A stretch of 64,000 bases of DNA from Rhaphigaster nebulosa (lineage: Eukaryota > Arthropoda > Insecta > Hemiptera > Pentatomidae): positions 95,151,988-95,215,987 of the forward strand of contig OX411310.1 in the NCBI GenBank assembly GCA_948150685.1. The letters are read 5' to 3'. This document shows positions 34,679 to 45,771 of the stretch, in pieces (positions within the stretch are counted from its first letter, which is position 1; every line of letters begins with the position of its first letter). The notes under the pieces were generated by a model. That model was not told where the DNA came from and did no database searches. It saw only the letters and a list, made by a program, of their open reading frames with translations. The position numbers and the translations under genes are program-made.

Positions 34679-34844
34679 CTCCCTCCGTTTCAAAATTATT
34701 ATCCCGTTTTAAAAAATAGGAGAAAAATAAATACCTATTATATTCATTTATATGTTATAAATACCTACTTAATGAATTATTCTTACGCCTTCAAATTAAT
34801 GAATGATTTATGCAAATTAGGTAATAATTCAAATGCGGAGGAAG
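34679..34844. mobile_element. Stowaway-like MITE (Tc1/mariner type)
   Basis: The left end CTCCCTCCGTTTCAAAATTA and the inverse of the right end (CTTCCTCCGCATTTGAATTA) are terminal inverted repeats of about 27 bp with few mismatches. TA follows the right end (34845-34846); the left flank reads GA instead. CTCCCTCCG is the consensus terminus of Stowaway elements, best known from plants. The 166-bp element has no ORF. Confidence 0.75.
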
Positions 34845-35162
34845 TATCTTATTATTTATAAAAAAAATCCCGAATTTTCGGAGAGCGGCAAAATTTGAGT
34901 GAAATTATATTTTTCGATTCAAACGAATTTGTAAGTATTAAAAACAGGTCAATTAAGCGCACATGGATATAAAAATTATCTCCAATAAGTTTTTTATTTT
35001 AAAGAAATGCCTGTGTACAACAGAACAACAAATCCGGCTCTGCTATTATGGTACAATATTTCATTTAAATTTAAGATGTTTCAACGTAATATCATCAACT
35101 TAAATTATACCGATAAATGACTTAAGTCAAGAGGTCAAGGAAAAAACGTATGACATGACTAA

Positions 35163-35165
35163 CTC

Positions 35166-35258
<93 letters not shown>
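35163..35258. repeat. (AAT)n followed by (TA)n
   Basis: About ten AAT trinucleotides run into about thirty TA dinucleotides; an ORF across it is an artefact. Confidence 0.96.
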
Positions 35259-35260
<2 letters not shown>

Positions 35261-35765
35261 GAGGGAGGGGGGTAGAAAACTGGGTAGAAAATTCATCTGA
35301 TGCGAGAAAAAAAAAAAAAAAAGAATTTAAGATTTAGATGATTTATAGGCCTGTGGACTACCTGCAAAAAGCGAGATATAAAAGTTCGGAAAAGAAAATC
35401 GAATTAAAAATCATATATATATGATATATTTATATATAAAATGATAATGAAAAATACCTGTTTTTTTTTAAATTATAAACGCGAACGTTGCTTTTAAGAT
35501 CGGTTTAGATATACATACTTGTATTTATCGGAGTAGAACGGATTGTAATTTAACTTGGAGTATTTATTAGGTGAAAACTACTAGAAACAGTATCTAAGAA
35601 CATTTGTTCTAAAAAAAAATAAATGTATTACAAAATACCTCAAATTTTTATACATGTTTGTGTATAGTAGTAAGATGTAAAAGTACACAAGGTATAATAA
35701 GTATAACTATAAAAGGAGTAAATAAAAGAGATATTTTATTATATGTATTTTATTATCTTGATGAT

Positions 35766-35880
35766 GTACAGGGTGATCAAGACTCCCATAACTTTCTACA
35801 GTATCTATCCAGCCCACATAACTCTGCTATTTCCAATGGGATGGGGTAATTTTTTTTAAGGATTCTGAGAGGAAATGAAA
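35766..35880 (+). other. Possible transposon terminus ('tacagggtga')
   Basis: 'tacagggtgatcaagactcc' begins with TA+CAGGGTG, a motif common at ends of insect repetitive elements. No inverted partner is visible. Confidence 0.25.
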
Positions 35881-35899
35881 TTTTAAGACGAATTTATAC

Positions 35900-36420
35900 C
35901 GCGCATTTTTTTGATCCTCGAGGATGCTAATCACATTAAACGTTTTTATACTAAGTTACAAATTTCTGTGAAGAAAAGCATTTATTTATTTTATTTTTAT
36001 TTTTTTTTTTTTTAATTTTATAAAATTATTCCAGTAGACGTTGTAGACTTTGAAATTATTCAACTTTCATTCCTGAGCTTATTAATTATTCCAATGAACG
36101 CTGAGTATTAGACTGGGAATAACAAATAAGAAAATAATAAGAAGTACTATTTTAAAACAAAAATTATTGGATGATTATTAATATTATTTGTATTTTTTAT
36201 AATTATCGGAAAATAAAAATACATTTAATCCATTGCGCACCGAGGGCTCTAATCGCCTTACTTTATACAAAGTTCCGAATTTCTCTGAAGGAGTACCTAT
36301 TTCTTAGACAACTATTAATGCAAATGTTGTAGAGAATTAGAATGACTTTGAAATGTTTCTACTTTCATTCCAGAACTCCAAGTATTAGAATGGCGATAAT
36401 AAATTAGGGAACAGCGAAAA
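35900..36420. repeat. Two diverged direct repeat units
   Basis: Shared ordered words: 'ttctgtgaag/ttctctgaag' (35965, 36281), 'gttgtaga' (36039, 36325), 'ctttgaaat', 'actttcattcc' and 'agtattaga' (36105, 36380). The offset is roughly 280-310 bp. Old duplication, no coding content. Confidence 0.55.
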
Positions 36421-38178
36421 GATTATTTGTTTTATTAATAAAAATTTCGGTTTTATTCTTTAGCGTAGACAACTTTAGCTTTTCAACACCGATATAAAAG
36501 AAGGAATGGAAGTTGGTTGTAGGACGGTAACATGGGTTATGGGCGAGGGTATAAAAATGAAGGGTGCAAGTAAGGCAGGGCCTGGGGTTTGTTAAGGATA
36601 GCTTTAACAAGGACCTCCACCTGGATTTGGGGGGGAGGGAGGAGGGAGGTTAAGGAAGAAGTCCAGCTAACAGGATCCCGGGGGAATGTCCTCAGAGGAT
36701 TATAGCCCAAGTAGTCAACTCTAGCCCGCTGCCTAACTCTTTCATATCTCTCTTATACTATCATCTTATATTCTTCCTATTTTACTCTTATCTTGCTCAG
36801 TTTCTATTTCATTTATCTAACGCCGGGATGTATGCGCGGAAAACACACTTGTAAGATAACGGGTTGTTCTTACAAAATGTCCACATGAAATGCGATTTTT
36901 TGTATGAATATTTATTCTAACATATATGTTAGTAGCCCTTCTTCCAATTTTGAACTTTTCTCCAACTATTGAAATAAGCACTTACTAAAAAATTTTTAAT
37001 CCTACATATGATATTATAATAGGATATAATAATATCCTACATGTAATATTACAATATTTCTAAATGTGATACGACTGGAAGACTTTCGTAATGCAAAATG
37101 AGAAGTGAAAATTCGGATTTTTTGGTACTTTCGGTAAGATAGAGGATTAATATAGAATATACACCACATAATATATCAGTAAAGCTCCGATCCAAAACCT
37201 TTCATCAAACAATAAAACATTGTAGGGTTTTAAAAGGTTACTTTTTTATTTTATTAATTTATTTATTTTGTTTTCTTTCTTCCTTATTAGCTCACATATG
37301 ATCGTAACTGTGCTAAATTAGCGAATATGAAAATCACTACTTTTTAGGAGAGCGAAAAAAACCTCCTATATATACATCTTTCTATATATAAGGGGGATCT
37401 TAGATTATTTTAATTTGTTTCTGTTGTTAAGAGCAATGCATGGGGATGAAGCTGTATAATATGAAATATACTACAAAGCTGTGTATATTTCAGTAACAAC
37501 ACCAATTGTCTCAAATCCTTTGCCTACCTCAGAAACTTTTTAGAAATTTCAAACTTCCTGAGAATTTTACTTTTTTTCATGATTGTATATTGGTATTGAT
37601 AAAGCGAGATTTTAAGATACTGCTATGTCTAATTGCTCTTAAATCCTGTTAGGATATTCTTAAGTCTCTCACATAGCAGTAAATAAGATCGCATCGACGT
37701 CATTTTTTTAAAAAGGCTTATGTCAAAAAATCTAAATCTAAGTTTCAATTGATTATGGGGCTTCCCCTTCAGGATATACTGAAAAGAAGTGGAAATGGTC
37801 TAAAATCGAATATTGATGGCGTAAGCGCCAAATACTAACGACTCTCAGTCGCCACTCCGGCTTTAACCAGTGCTAGAAACCTTAAAAATATATTGTAATT
37901 ATAAAGGTGTTCCCAGGTTAATATGCTCCTAATTGTATATAATAAAGAATAAAATTTTAAAAAATATGTATATTTTTGAATTATTATTTTTATATTTTTG
38001 AATTATGTTTATATTTGAAAAATCGTTTCACGTGTTTCCTGCAAAGTTTGCTAAATGGCGCCTTTTTCAAAAAACGACGCCGACATGAATTCAGACCAGT
38101 AATAGGAAGTCTCAGATCAACGGTCTTAAAAAGACTAACCAAATAGAAATAATGCATCACTCCAAATTATTCAAGACA
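36421..38178. other. Mostly AT-rich non-coding DNA
   Basis: A GC-richer patch at 36530-36720 with G runs carries no clear gene. A structured hairpin at 37619-37682 is listed separately. Confidence 0.45.
37619..37682. repeat. 64-bp compound hairpin
   Basis: TACTGCTATGT at 37619-37629 pairs perfectly with ACATAGCAGTA at 37672-37682. Between them ATCCT and AGGAT form an inner stem, with CTTAA motifs on both sides. The size is compatible with a small-RNA precursor, but no known microRNA is recognised and it may be a decayed foldback repeat. Confidence 0.5.
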
Positions 38179-38180
38179 TA

Positions 38181-38813
38181 CAGTGGCCAAAATATGTATT
38201 AGTACAATTAGTTTTTCGAGTAAAGATATGTTTAATAGTTTATTGAACATAAATTAACTGATGGATATGATATAAAAAAAAAAAGAAACCCGTACAGCCT
38301 AATTAACAACAAAAATTGAAAATTTATCATGCAAAAAAAGTATGAATACGGTAACAGTTTTCGAGAAAATAACGATACATCTGCTCAGGTAGAAATTAAT
38401 AATTTCAATTTAGGACCCATTTAGGGGGAATTATCTTTCAATTCGGATCAAGAGATTATGTAGTAAGTGAAAACCATGAGCTGAGAATAAACTAACAAGT
38501 TACGATTACGACAGCTATTACTGTATGAATAGTTTTTTTGGCATGAGCAATTTTCAATTTTTTGTAGTTAATTATTTTAACAAAAGGGCCGTAAATCAAA
38601 ATGATTAAGTTCTACCTGAAAAGATGAATTGTTCAATTTTTGATGTTAACTATGGTTTGTTGTTTGTAATTTGAACGGTTTATAATCTCCTTCACATGTT
38701 AAAAGTAATGCAGAATGTTGTTTTTTATCATATCCATCAGTTAATTAATGTTCAATAAATTAATTAACATACTTTTACCCGAAAAAATAATGCACGAATA
38801 CTTACTTTGACTG
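38181..38813. mobile_element. Tc1-like non-autonomous element with long inverted repeats
   Basis: The left end CAGTGGCCAAAATATGTATT and the right end (complement: CAGTCAAAGTAAGTATTCGT) begin inverted arms. These share 'tttttcg.gtaaa.atatg', 'tttattgaaca' and 'aattaactgatggatatgat' (38256 and, inversely, ~38730). A second inverted block, 'aaaaattgaaaatt' with 'catgcaaaaaaa' (~38313) against ~38535-38565, lies inside. TA precedes the left end (38179-38180); AT follows the right. CAGT ends and TA target fit Tc1/mariner. No transposase ORF. Confidence 0.78.
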
Positions 38814-39099
38814 ATCATTGTGGAGTGATGTAGTGATCTCTATTTAGGAATCTTTTTTGGCTTTTTATATGAGATATGCTATGTTTGACCTGCATTTATG
38901 TGACCGTGACCTTTTCTGTCCTGATGATGCATGAAGTGGTTGAACGTTGGCTGGTTAGTGGTTGGTTAGTCATTTACTGGCATTTGAGAGACTTGAGGTT
39001 TTGTTTGTTGGAATCTCCCACCACTATCCCAAAAAGAATCTAATGGATCTTTCTAATGGAAGAAAGAAAGAGCCGTGATCAATTGCTGTAAAATCCCAT

Positions 39100-39560
39100 T
39101 CTGCATGCTATTAATTGTCGTACGCGTCATTCCACTTCCTAGGAGGGCTCATAACGGAGGCAACAAGTCCTCACCGTATCCGATATGGGAATTATATCCA
39201 GGCGACTAGAGCCTTGAGTAATTATGATTATTCACCTGCTCCTGCTCCTACTCCTGCTCCAATCCGCACTCCAATTATCCCAGATATAGCGGGCGTATTA
39301 TCCCCTTCCAGATCTCTGCTCCCCCTCCCAATCCTAAATCCTATTTATTGCTGACTGGTCACCGCTATTTTTCTATTATGGCTCTCTATATAGCCCGAGT
39401 AACATGCCGGTCTCTCTTCTTGGACAAAATTAAAATTACCCCTCAAGCGTGGAGAAGAGGATTTGCTCCCGGTCCCCCAACGTCATTGTTTAGCCCCAAT
39501 GGTATTACATCCCTCGTAGCCCGCGGTTCCTGGGACAATCGAATAATGTCCGCCTATTAA
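39100..39560. other. GC-richer island with uncertain small ORFs
   Basis: Two overlapping plus-strand frames (39115-39354 and 39348-39560) include a 'cctgctcctactcct' proline/alanine codon repeat (about 39236-39262) but no domain. The island stands out from AT-rich flanks and is better regarded as a candidate conserved non-coding element than as a gene. Confidence 0.3.
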
Positions 39561-41366
39561 TTCACTTGTGTATGATATCTTAATTTAGAGAAGCTCTTGG
39601 CAGATATTTGAGCTCTTTAATTCGAATTAAAACGGATTTCATTTAGTCGAAAGCGTTAGGCTTTCTAATATTTCGATTGCCCATCATTTCACCTTTTTCA
39701 TATCCGATCAAACCGTGCTCTAAATTATTTAATTTAATTAGTTGGCGTTAGTTAATATCAAATACGAATAATAATTATATCTTGTACAGTCATGCTCTTA
39801 ACAATAACTTAACTACTTTTACAAAACTTTTAATACGTTAATTAAAATAATAATTAAGCAAACCACTATATCAATATAATAAAGGTTACATTGAAAAAAG
39901 GTTTATAGGAAAAGAAAACCCTCTTGGGGTACGACGTACAGTCCACACTGGTCGACTTTCGATGCGCTTTTGTTTTCGACATCGCTTCCTAACATTTTCC
40001 TAGCTTGAAAATTTGAGTTCCTTCTATAAATTATTTCTTTATTTCATAATTATCTCTACCTATTTCATTCCTCACATTTTTTTTTTTTAACAAATAATTC
40101 ATTTGTATTTCGAAACTATCCCAAAATATTTTTTTAATTTTTTAGTTGATATTATGTTTCAGCCACATATAGGCCATTTTTAAACATAAAAATAAAGGTT
40201 TGCTTATAGTGTTATTTTCATTAGAGAATATAATATATTTGCAATTACTTTCTTATTTTAATTAACCGAATTTATTAATCAATGAAATAAAAAACTATTA
40301 AAAAAAAATCTTTAAAAAAATGGTAACAAACAATTTCATTAACAATATATTTTAATATAGCCTCGTACCTTTTACGCCAGTATGTGTTAGACTATTTTAT
40401 AGTAATTTACTTTGTCTATTTGGTCAGTCTGATTGACCGGCTAGTTAGTTATTTGCTGCTATTTAAGAGGTTCGAGGTTTTTTTATTTATTTTAATTTTT
40501 CAATAATATGCAAATTATAGGCTTTGTCTCTTTTTTCTTTGTTTTTTTTATCTCATTAATTAATAAATTAGATTAATTAAAATATAAAAATAAGGCTAAA
40601 TATATTAATTCTCCAAGGAAAAAACCTTTATTTTTTATAAAAATATCTTAATCCGGAAACTAAAATAGTTTCTTGAAAATCCAATAAAAGAATAGAAAAC
40701 ATCGCATTTGCTAAAAAAAAAAAAAATTGTTGAATGCAATATATAATTACATGATAATGATAATAATTATTAAATTCTTGAATAATTCGTTATGCAATTA
40801 CCCTAAGTAATAAATTAATAAATCACCTGACTAAAACTAAATATTTACAAGAAAATAATAATGGTTTATCAGTTAATATGTCCAAGTCGCTTTCGTTATC
40901 ACTTCTACTACTTGCGATGTTGCTGTTATCTTATAACAGTTATGATTTAGTTATGATAAATGAATAAGTTCCAATATTTCGAATGAAATGGATATCATGG
41001 ACTCAGAGGATATCTTCATAAAAATATCTTAATTTGTAGATATTCTAGATATTTTTCTAGAAAATTCCTGTCGATACTTTTTAAATTCCTTGTGATTATA
41101 AGACATTTTTTAGCGATTGCTGGACTATGCATAAGAATTTCATGGATTTTATGTTTACTGGGTATATACATACCCAAATAATCTTGTATACAATTTTGCT
41201 GTTTTTAAAGTATAATCATTAAAAGGAGGATCATTCATTTCAAAACAGAATTCTAAGGGTTAAAAAATAACATTAAACCTTTTAATGAATTCCTCGTCAA
41301 TGCCGGTTATCTACGAAGAAACCTTAGAATTTTGAAAAAATCTTTAATCGTGTTGCCATCATTTGT
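39561..41366. other. AT-rich non-coding DNA
   Basis: No gene or clear element recognised. Confidence 0.55.
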
Positions 41367-41560
41367 ATTGGGTTGGAAAATATAAAATGTTCCCACAATT
41401 CCTACAGTATGAAGCAAATTAAAAAAAAAAATTATATTTTTATTAAAAATAACTTCCCTTAGCTTCAATAAATGTCTTCAAATGCCCAATGAAGTTTTTT
41501 ATTCCTTGTCCGCAGAAACGTTTTGACTTCGAATCAATGAGTTGGAGGAATGAAAATTTT
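41367..41560 (-). pseudogene. Possible mariner transposase C-terminal remnant
   Basis: On the minus strand the broken translation contains FCGQGIKNFIGHLKTFIEAK then GSYF. This matches the spacing of the mariner C-terminal pattern (F..GI..L..R...CI...G.YF). It is followed by an AT-rich tail and 'gggttggaaaatataaaatg' (plus, 41369), similar to a mariner terminal repeat. Short and degraded; chance resemblance is possible. Confidence 0.35.
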
Positions 41561-44540
41561 ACCTCGTATTAGAATATTTTGTTTTTTAAAAATGGTGAAG
41601 CCCTCTGAAAATATCAGTTGTAGACTAGTCAGCTGAATAAAGTGGATGTGATAACTGATTGCTATTTTTTCTGTGCTCGTCTCCAAGTTTATCAATTAAT
41701 TCAGTTCAACGCATAATAAAAAAAAAAATCTAAAAATGTAAAATTAAATTTTTCCAATCTACCGATTAAAAACTAAAAAGTTTTCCAAGAGATAAAAAAT
41801 CTAGTTCGGATTTAGGAGAAATATTTTTGAAGCTAACGGGAGATATTTTGAATAAAAATAAAATCGTTAATGTTTTTTATTCTTTCGTCTGCTTCATACC
41901 TTTGTCATTTCGTATATACAGTATTATATATACTATTACTATGAAAAGTTATGCGATTGAACTTGGTTAATGTTTGAAATACATGACTACCAAAAACAGA
42001 AAATATATATATTCTGAAATTATAAGAAGTTCCGAGGACATAGTTGCTTTTTAAAATTTATATTTTAGTGATGCTCATTTCGATTTCTACTCAATGAAAC
42101 TCGACCTAAACTTTTTATGAATTCAGTTCAAACATTTTTAAAAAGTTCACCTCTTATTCTTTTATATGAAATTGCCACCATTATAAATGAAACGGCAGAT
42201 GGTAAGTTAGTGTACCTAGGAGCGCCCTAGGATGACCTGTGACTTTGCTGCCAAATCTCAAAAGAAATCGGTCCAGTAGTCTCGGAGAAAAGCCGCAAAC
42301 AGCGGACGGATCGATTTTTTTTTTTTAATTTCCATTTTTGGATTCTAGGCAAAAAAAAAAAAGGCAAAACTCAAACTTTGAGGGGAGAGGTTAATTTTTT
42401 TTTGTTTTATGGTCGATTATAAGGTTCATTATTGGAAATAATAAACCAATCGCAAATGAACTCCAATGAAAGAAAACAGGACCAAGTTTAACAATTAATA
42501 AGAAAATTTATTAAAAATAAGTTACCATCATTAACTTGATGTAAAGTTAATTCCTCATAAAGTTCAATAGGAAGTCGTTATTATATAGCAATTTAGCTGG
42601 ATCGTGTTTCTAGATTCTGATATAGTCAATGACTTGAAGGATCTAAGCAACAATTTCCAAGAAAATTTGTACCTTATAAATTCCCAAGAGGAGTTCTTTT
42701 AAAATAATTAGTTTTAAGTATCAATCATTGCTCTTAATTAAGGACAGTCTCAATGTAATTTTATAAATTATAATAATTAACCACGTCGATTGATTCGAAG
42801 TCAAAAAGGAAAAAAAAATCCTACTTCAATAAGGATATTTTAAAAACTAAGCGCTTATTTTTTAAAAAACATTATTAAGTATTCATAAGAGATTATTTTA
42901 AGAAAATCTTTTTATTACTTTTTAAAATATTTTTTACTAAGGACAAAAGAGGTAGAGGGAGTTGTATAAAATCGACTTTGGAAAGGTATTTAAGGGAGTC
43001 GATAAGGTTAATTACCAGAGATGGCTTGTTATTTAGGAATTACCTCAAGAGATTCTCAGGAAAACAAGGTGCTGCTACTTACCCTTACGTTGAGCACGAG
43101 CGAGCCGCCAGCACAAAAATAAACCCACCCCTTTCCTGTCTTTCTTCACTCCTTTCTCAACTACATCTGTTTTAGCAATGATTACATTTTATTATATTTA
43201 TTATAGATTTCTTAATGAGAGACCCCCTTTACATTTCCAGTTAAAATAAAAAAATCTGACAGATGGTTTGTCTAACACCCTCCCGCGGAGTTTTAAAGGT
43301 GTAGAATTACTTAGAGTGCTTATTTTTGAGTGGAAATAACAAAGTGAAATTTATTTATTGAAGTCAATGCGTTTTTTTCACGAAAAAAATGAATAACCTA
43401 TTTAGGCGCGATCAACACACACAACTCGCAGCGGATGAATAATCCCTCTTATCGCCGCTCTGTGTGCTTTGAAATTCGTCACTTTACTCGCTTACTGTAC
43501 TTCCGCCTTAATTCCAAATCTAAAAATTCTTTTTGCAATCATTAATGGCACATTTTCTCTGTTAAATGATACCAATTCTTGGTTTCTAGCGTTTATAGAA
43601 GCGGAGTTATGAGCGTTTAAAGATTTAATCCAAAGCGTCTGAAAATAATTCTGTCCTAATACCCCCCCCCCAGATTGAGGAACGTAATTCTGCGTTTAAA
43701 CTTATAAATAAAAATTAGAAATGAAAAACGCAGTAAATACATTTTTATTGTTTACGAGTACCACCGTTACTGAGCCCTTTTACCAGGGTCGAGAAAACAA
43801 GATATAAGGATTTCTCGAGTAATACACGAGAAAATATTACAAATCTATAATAAAAAAAATATAAATATAATTTTATATTAACACAAAACCAAACCCTGAC
43901 AAAGACGTAAAACGCCAAAGGAAATTTCCAATCTGAGGATGATTTTTTTTCTGCATGAATACAAAGCTTGCTACCTTCGGTAGTGATGGAATAAATATGT
44001 GTTGGTGGAGCATACACTATCCTATTTTTAAAAGACCAGACCAAATGCAAGTGGAAGAGATTGTACTTACGTCAATTTTCGTACTCGTACGCCCCATTCA
44101 TTTCTTAGGGAGTCCCCCTGTTTTGTTATTTGTTGGTTGCTAAGTACTACGTTAAATGTAATTTTATATTATATTTTTTATGTAAAAATATAACGTAAAA
44201 TTATTTCATAAATACTTGAACTTATATTAATCATAAAATGTTCCTAAATGATACAAATTATTTTCTTTGGGATAAATACTAAACCTAGATAAAGAATGAC
44301 GACAATCTTTCTCGCAAGTTGGGAACATTAAAGTTGGGAAGTCTAATCCGGCAAACGATAAGAGCGCAGAAGTAATTTTCTTTATGGTCGGTCCGAGGGA
44401 AACATTTGTGTCACGTATACTATTGTAGTCATCAAGCAGCTGATCTCCGCCCACAAATCTCCTCTATATGGAAGGAAAGCCGGGGCCAACATGACGTATT
44501 GTGGGCTGGAGCAGGTGTGTCTGTCTCTTCGGCGAGTGAT
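41561..44540. other. AT-rich DNA with small GC-richer patches
   Basis: GC-richer patches at 42190-42310, 43000-43180, 43400-43520 and 44390-44540 lack recognisable coding content. The first contains 'aaatcggtccagtagtctcg', a phrase typical of insect repeats. Confidence 0.4.
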
Positions 44541-44546
44541 CTAGAG

Positions 44547-44650
44547 CAGGGATGTCAAACTGGCGGTTCCCCCCGAGGTAATTTTTTGTGGCACACGGTG
44601 CTCATGAGATGAAGCTTATGGGAATATATTCCCAAAATATATTAGAATTA
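44547..44650 (+). mobile_element. hAT terminal fragment
   Basis: CAGGGATGTCAAACTGGCGG at 44547 followed by C-rich 'ttccccccgagg' and 'tttttgtggc' closely resembles the terminal inverted repeat of ZBED/Charlie-like hAT elements. No transposase and no inverse end were found nearby. Confidence 0.6.
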
Positions 44651-44774
44651 AATAAAAAAAACTCTGGAAATTAAAAAGTTTGCTGCATAAATTTTACACT
44701 ATTTTGGAAGTATATAATAGTTTGTAGCTAGTTTTCATTCATGATATTAAATATAATGGCCTACGAAACAACTA

Positions 44775-44778
<4 letters not shown>

Positions 44779-44838
<60 letters not shown>
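44779..44838. repeat. (TA)n microsatellite
   Basis: About 30 TA dinucleotides. Confidence 0.96.
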
Positions 44839-44842
<4 letters not shown>

Positions 44843-44974
44843 TATATCTGCCATAATGAAGATTGTCAGTTCTCAGTCTTTAATCCAGATATTAAAAAAA
44901 CTAGTAAAAGAAAAGAGTTGGAAAGTTTCTGATTAAAAAAAAAAAAAAAATTAGTTTTATTGTTACAGGAGGGG

Positions 44975-45771
44975 GCAGAAATAACTGATATATTTTGAGG
45001 GCTGTAAAAAATAAATCAATGTCTAAACTATTTCTAGTTCTAAATCAATGTCTAACTAGCTCCATTTTCAAAAATTACATTAACAATAAGTTTCATTTCA
45101 GTAGGTTTTCTAAATTACATGATCCATATGTCGGCTGTTATTGGCTACGCATTTCCGAAGACGATCCCGGAAATTTTACATCACCTTTCGAATCATTCCT
45201 GGTGGAATAAGTGACATATTTCGGGAGGGCTCTGGGCGGCTTTTGGTGACTTCAGTGTTATCTGCCGGTACTTTTTAAGTGGAACGGTAACTGTGAACTC
45301 TGACCTTTACGTGCAGATGTGGAGAGTATGATATGCCCTAGAGATCCTTGAGGCTATCCTAAATTGGATGTAATCGACCTATGGCTCACATATTTGGATG
45401 TTTGCTTGGAGTTTTAAGGGAGATGTTCTATGACAGAGCGATCTCTTTGAGGGCCGTGTCGACCAGTTTAACTTCATGCGATTTTTTTCTTTGTGGATAT
45501 CTAAAGGACAAGGTTTTTAATCACCGGACTCGTTCTCTAAATGATTTAAAGGAGGGGATCAGAAATCAATGCCATTCTTCCCGAAATTACTAGAAGGGTG
45601 ATGGGAAATTTCTGGGAACGCCAATAAAGGCCGGCATTTGGAAGATGTAAATTTTAAAAGACACTGAAATAAAATTATTTTTAATGTGCTTTTAAAAATA
45701 AAACTAGTTTTCTACTAGCGGCATTGGTTTGCTTTTTTACAGCCCTTCAAAGTGCGTCAGTTATCTCTGCC
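44975..45771 (+). mobile_element. Internally deleted mariner/Tc1-superfamily element
   Basis: The ends are inverted: GGCAGAAATAACTGA...TTTTGAGGGCTGTAAAAA at 44975-45010, matched by the complement of TTTTTTACAGCCCTTCAAAG...TCAGTTATCTCTGCC ending at 45771. The 3' half of a transposase survives at 45381-45640. The total of 797 bp is shorter than the ~1.3 kb expected for a full element, and the N-terminal part is missing or unrecognisable. Confidence 0.85.
45381..45650 (+). pseudogene. mariner-type transposase C-terminal part
   Basis: The frame reads MAHIFGCLLGVLREMFYDRA, then STSLTSCDFFLCGYLKDKVF and SLNDLKEGIRNQ, matching the DDE-region pattern (..AH....VLREMFP..., S.DLTPCDFFLWGYLK..VF) of mariner-like transposases. 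The RSPDLTP stretch reads STSLTS, so the catalytic acidic residue is lost. After a frameshift, RRVMGNFWER continues from about 45595. Confidence 0.85.

Noticed and set aside
35155..35337. 60-codon frame rich in Ile/Tyr, with similar frames at 784-978 and 57704-57946 (5' part)
   Set aside because: Translations of (TA)n and (AAT)n arrays.
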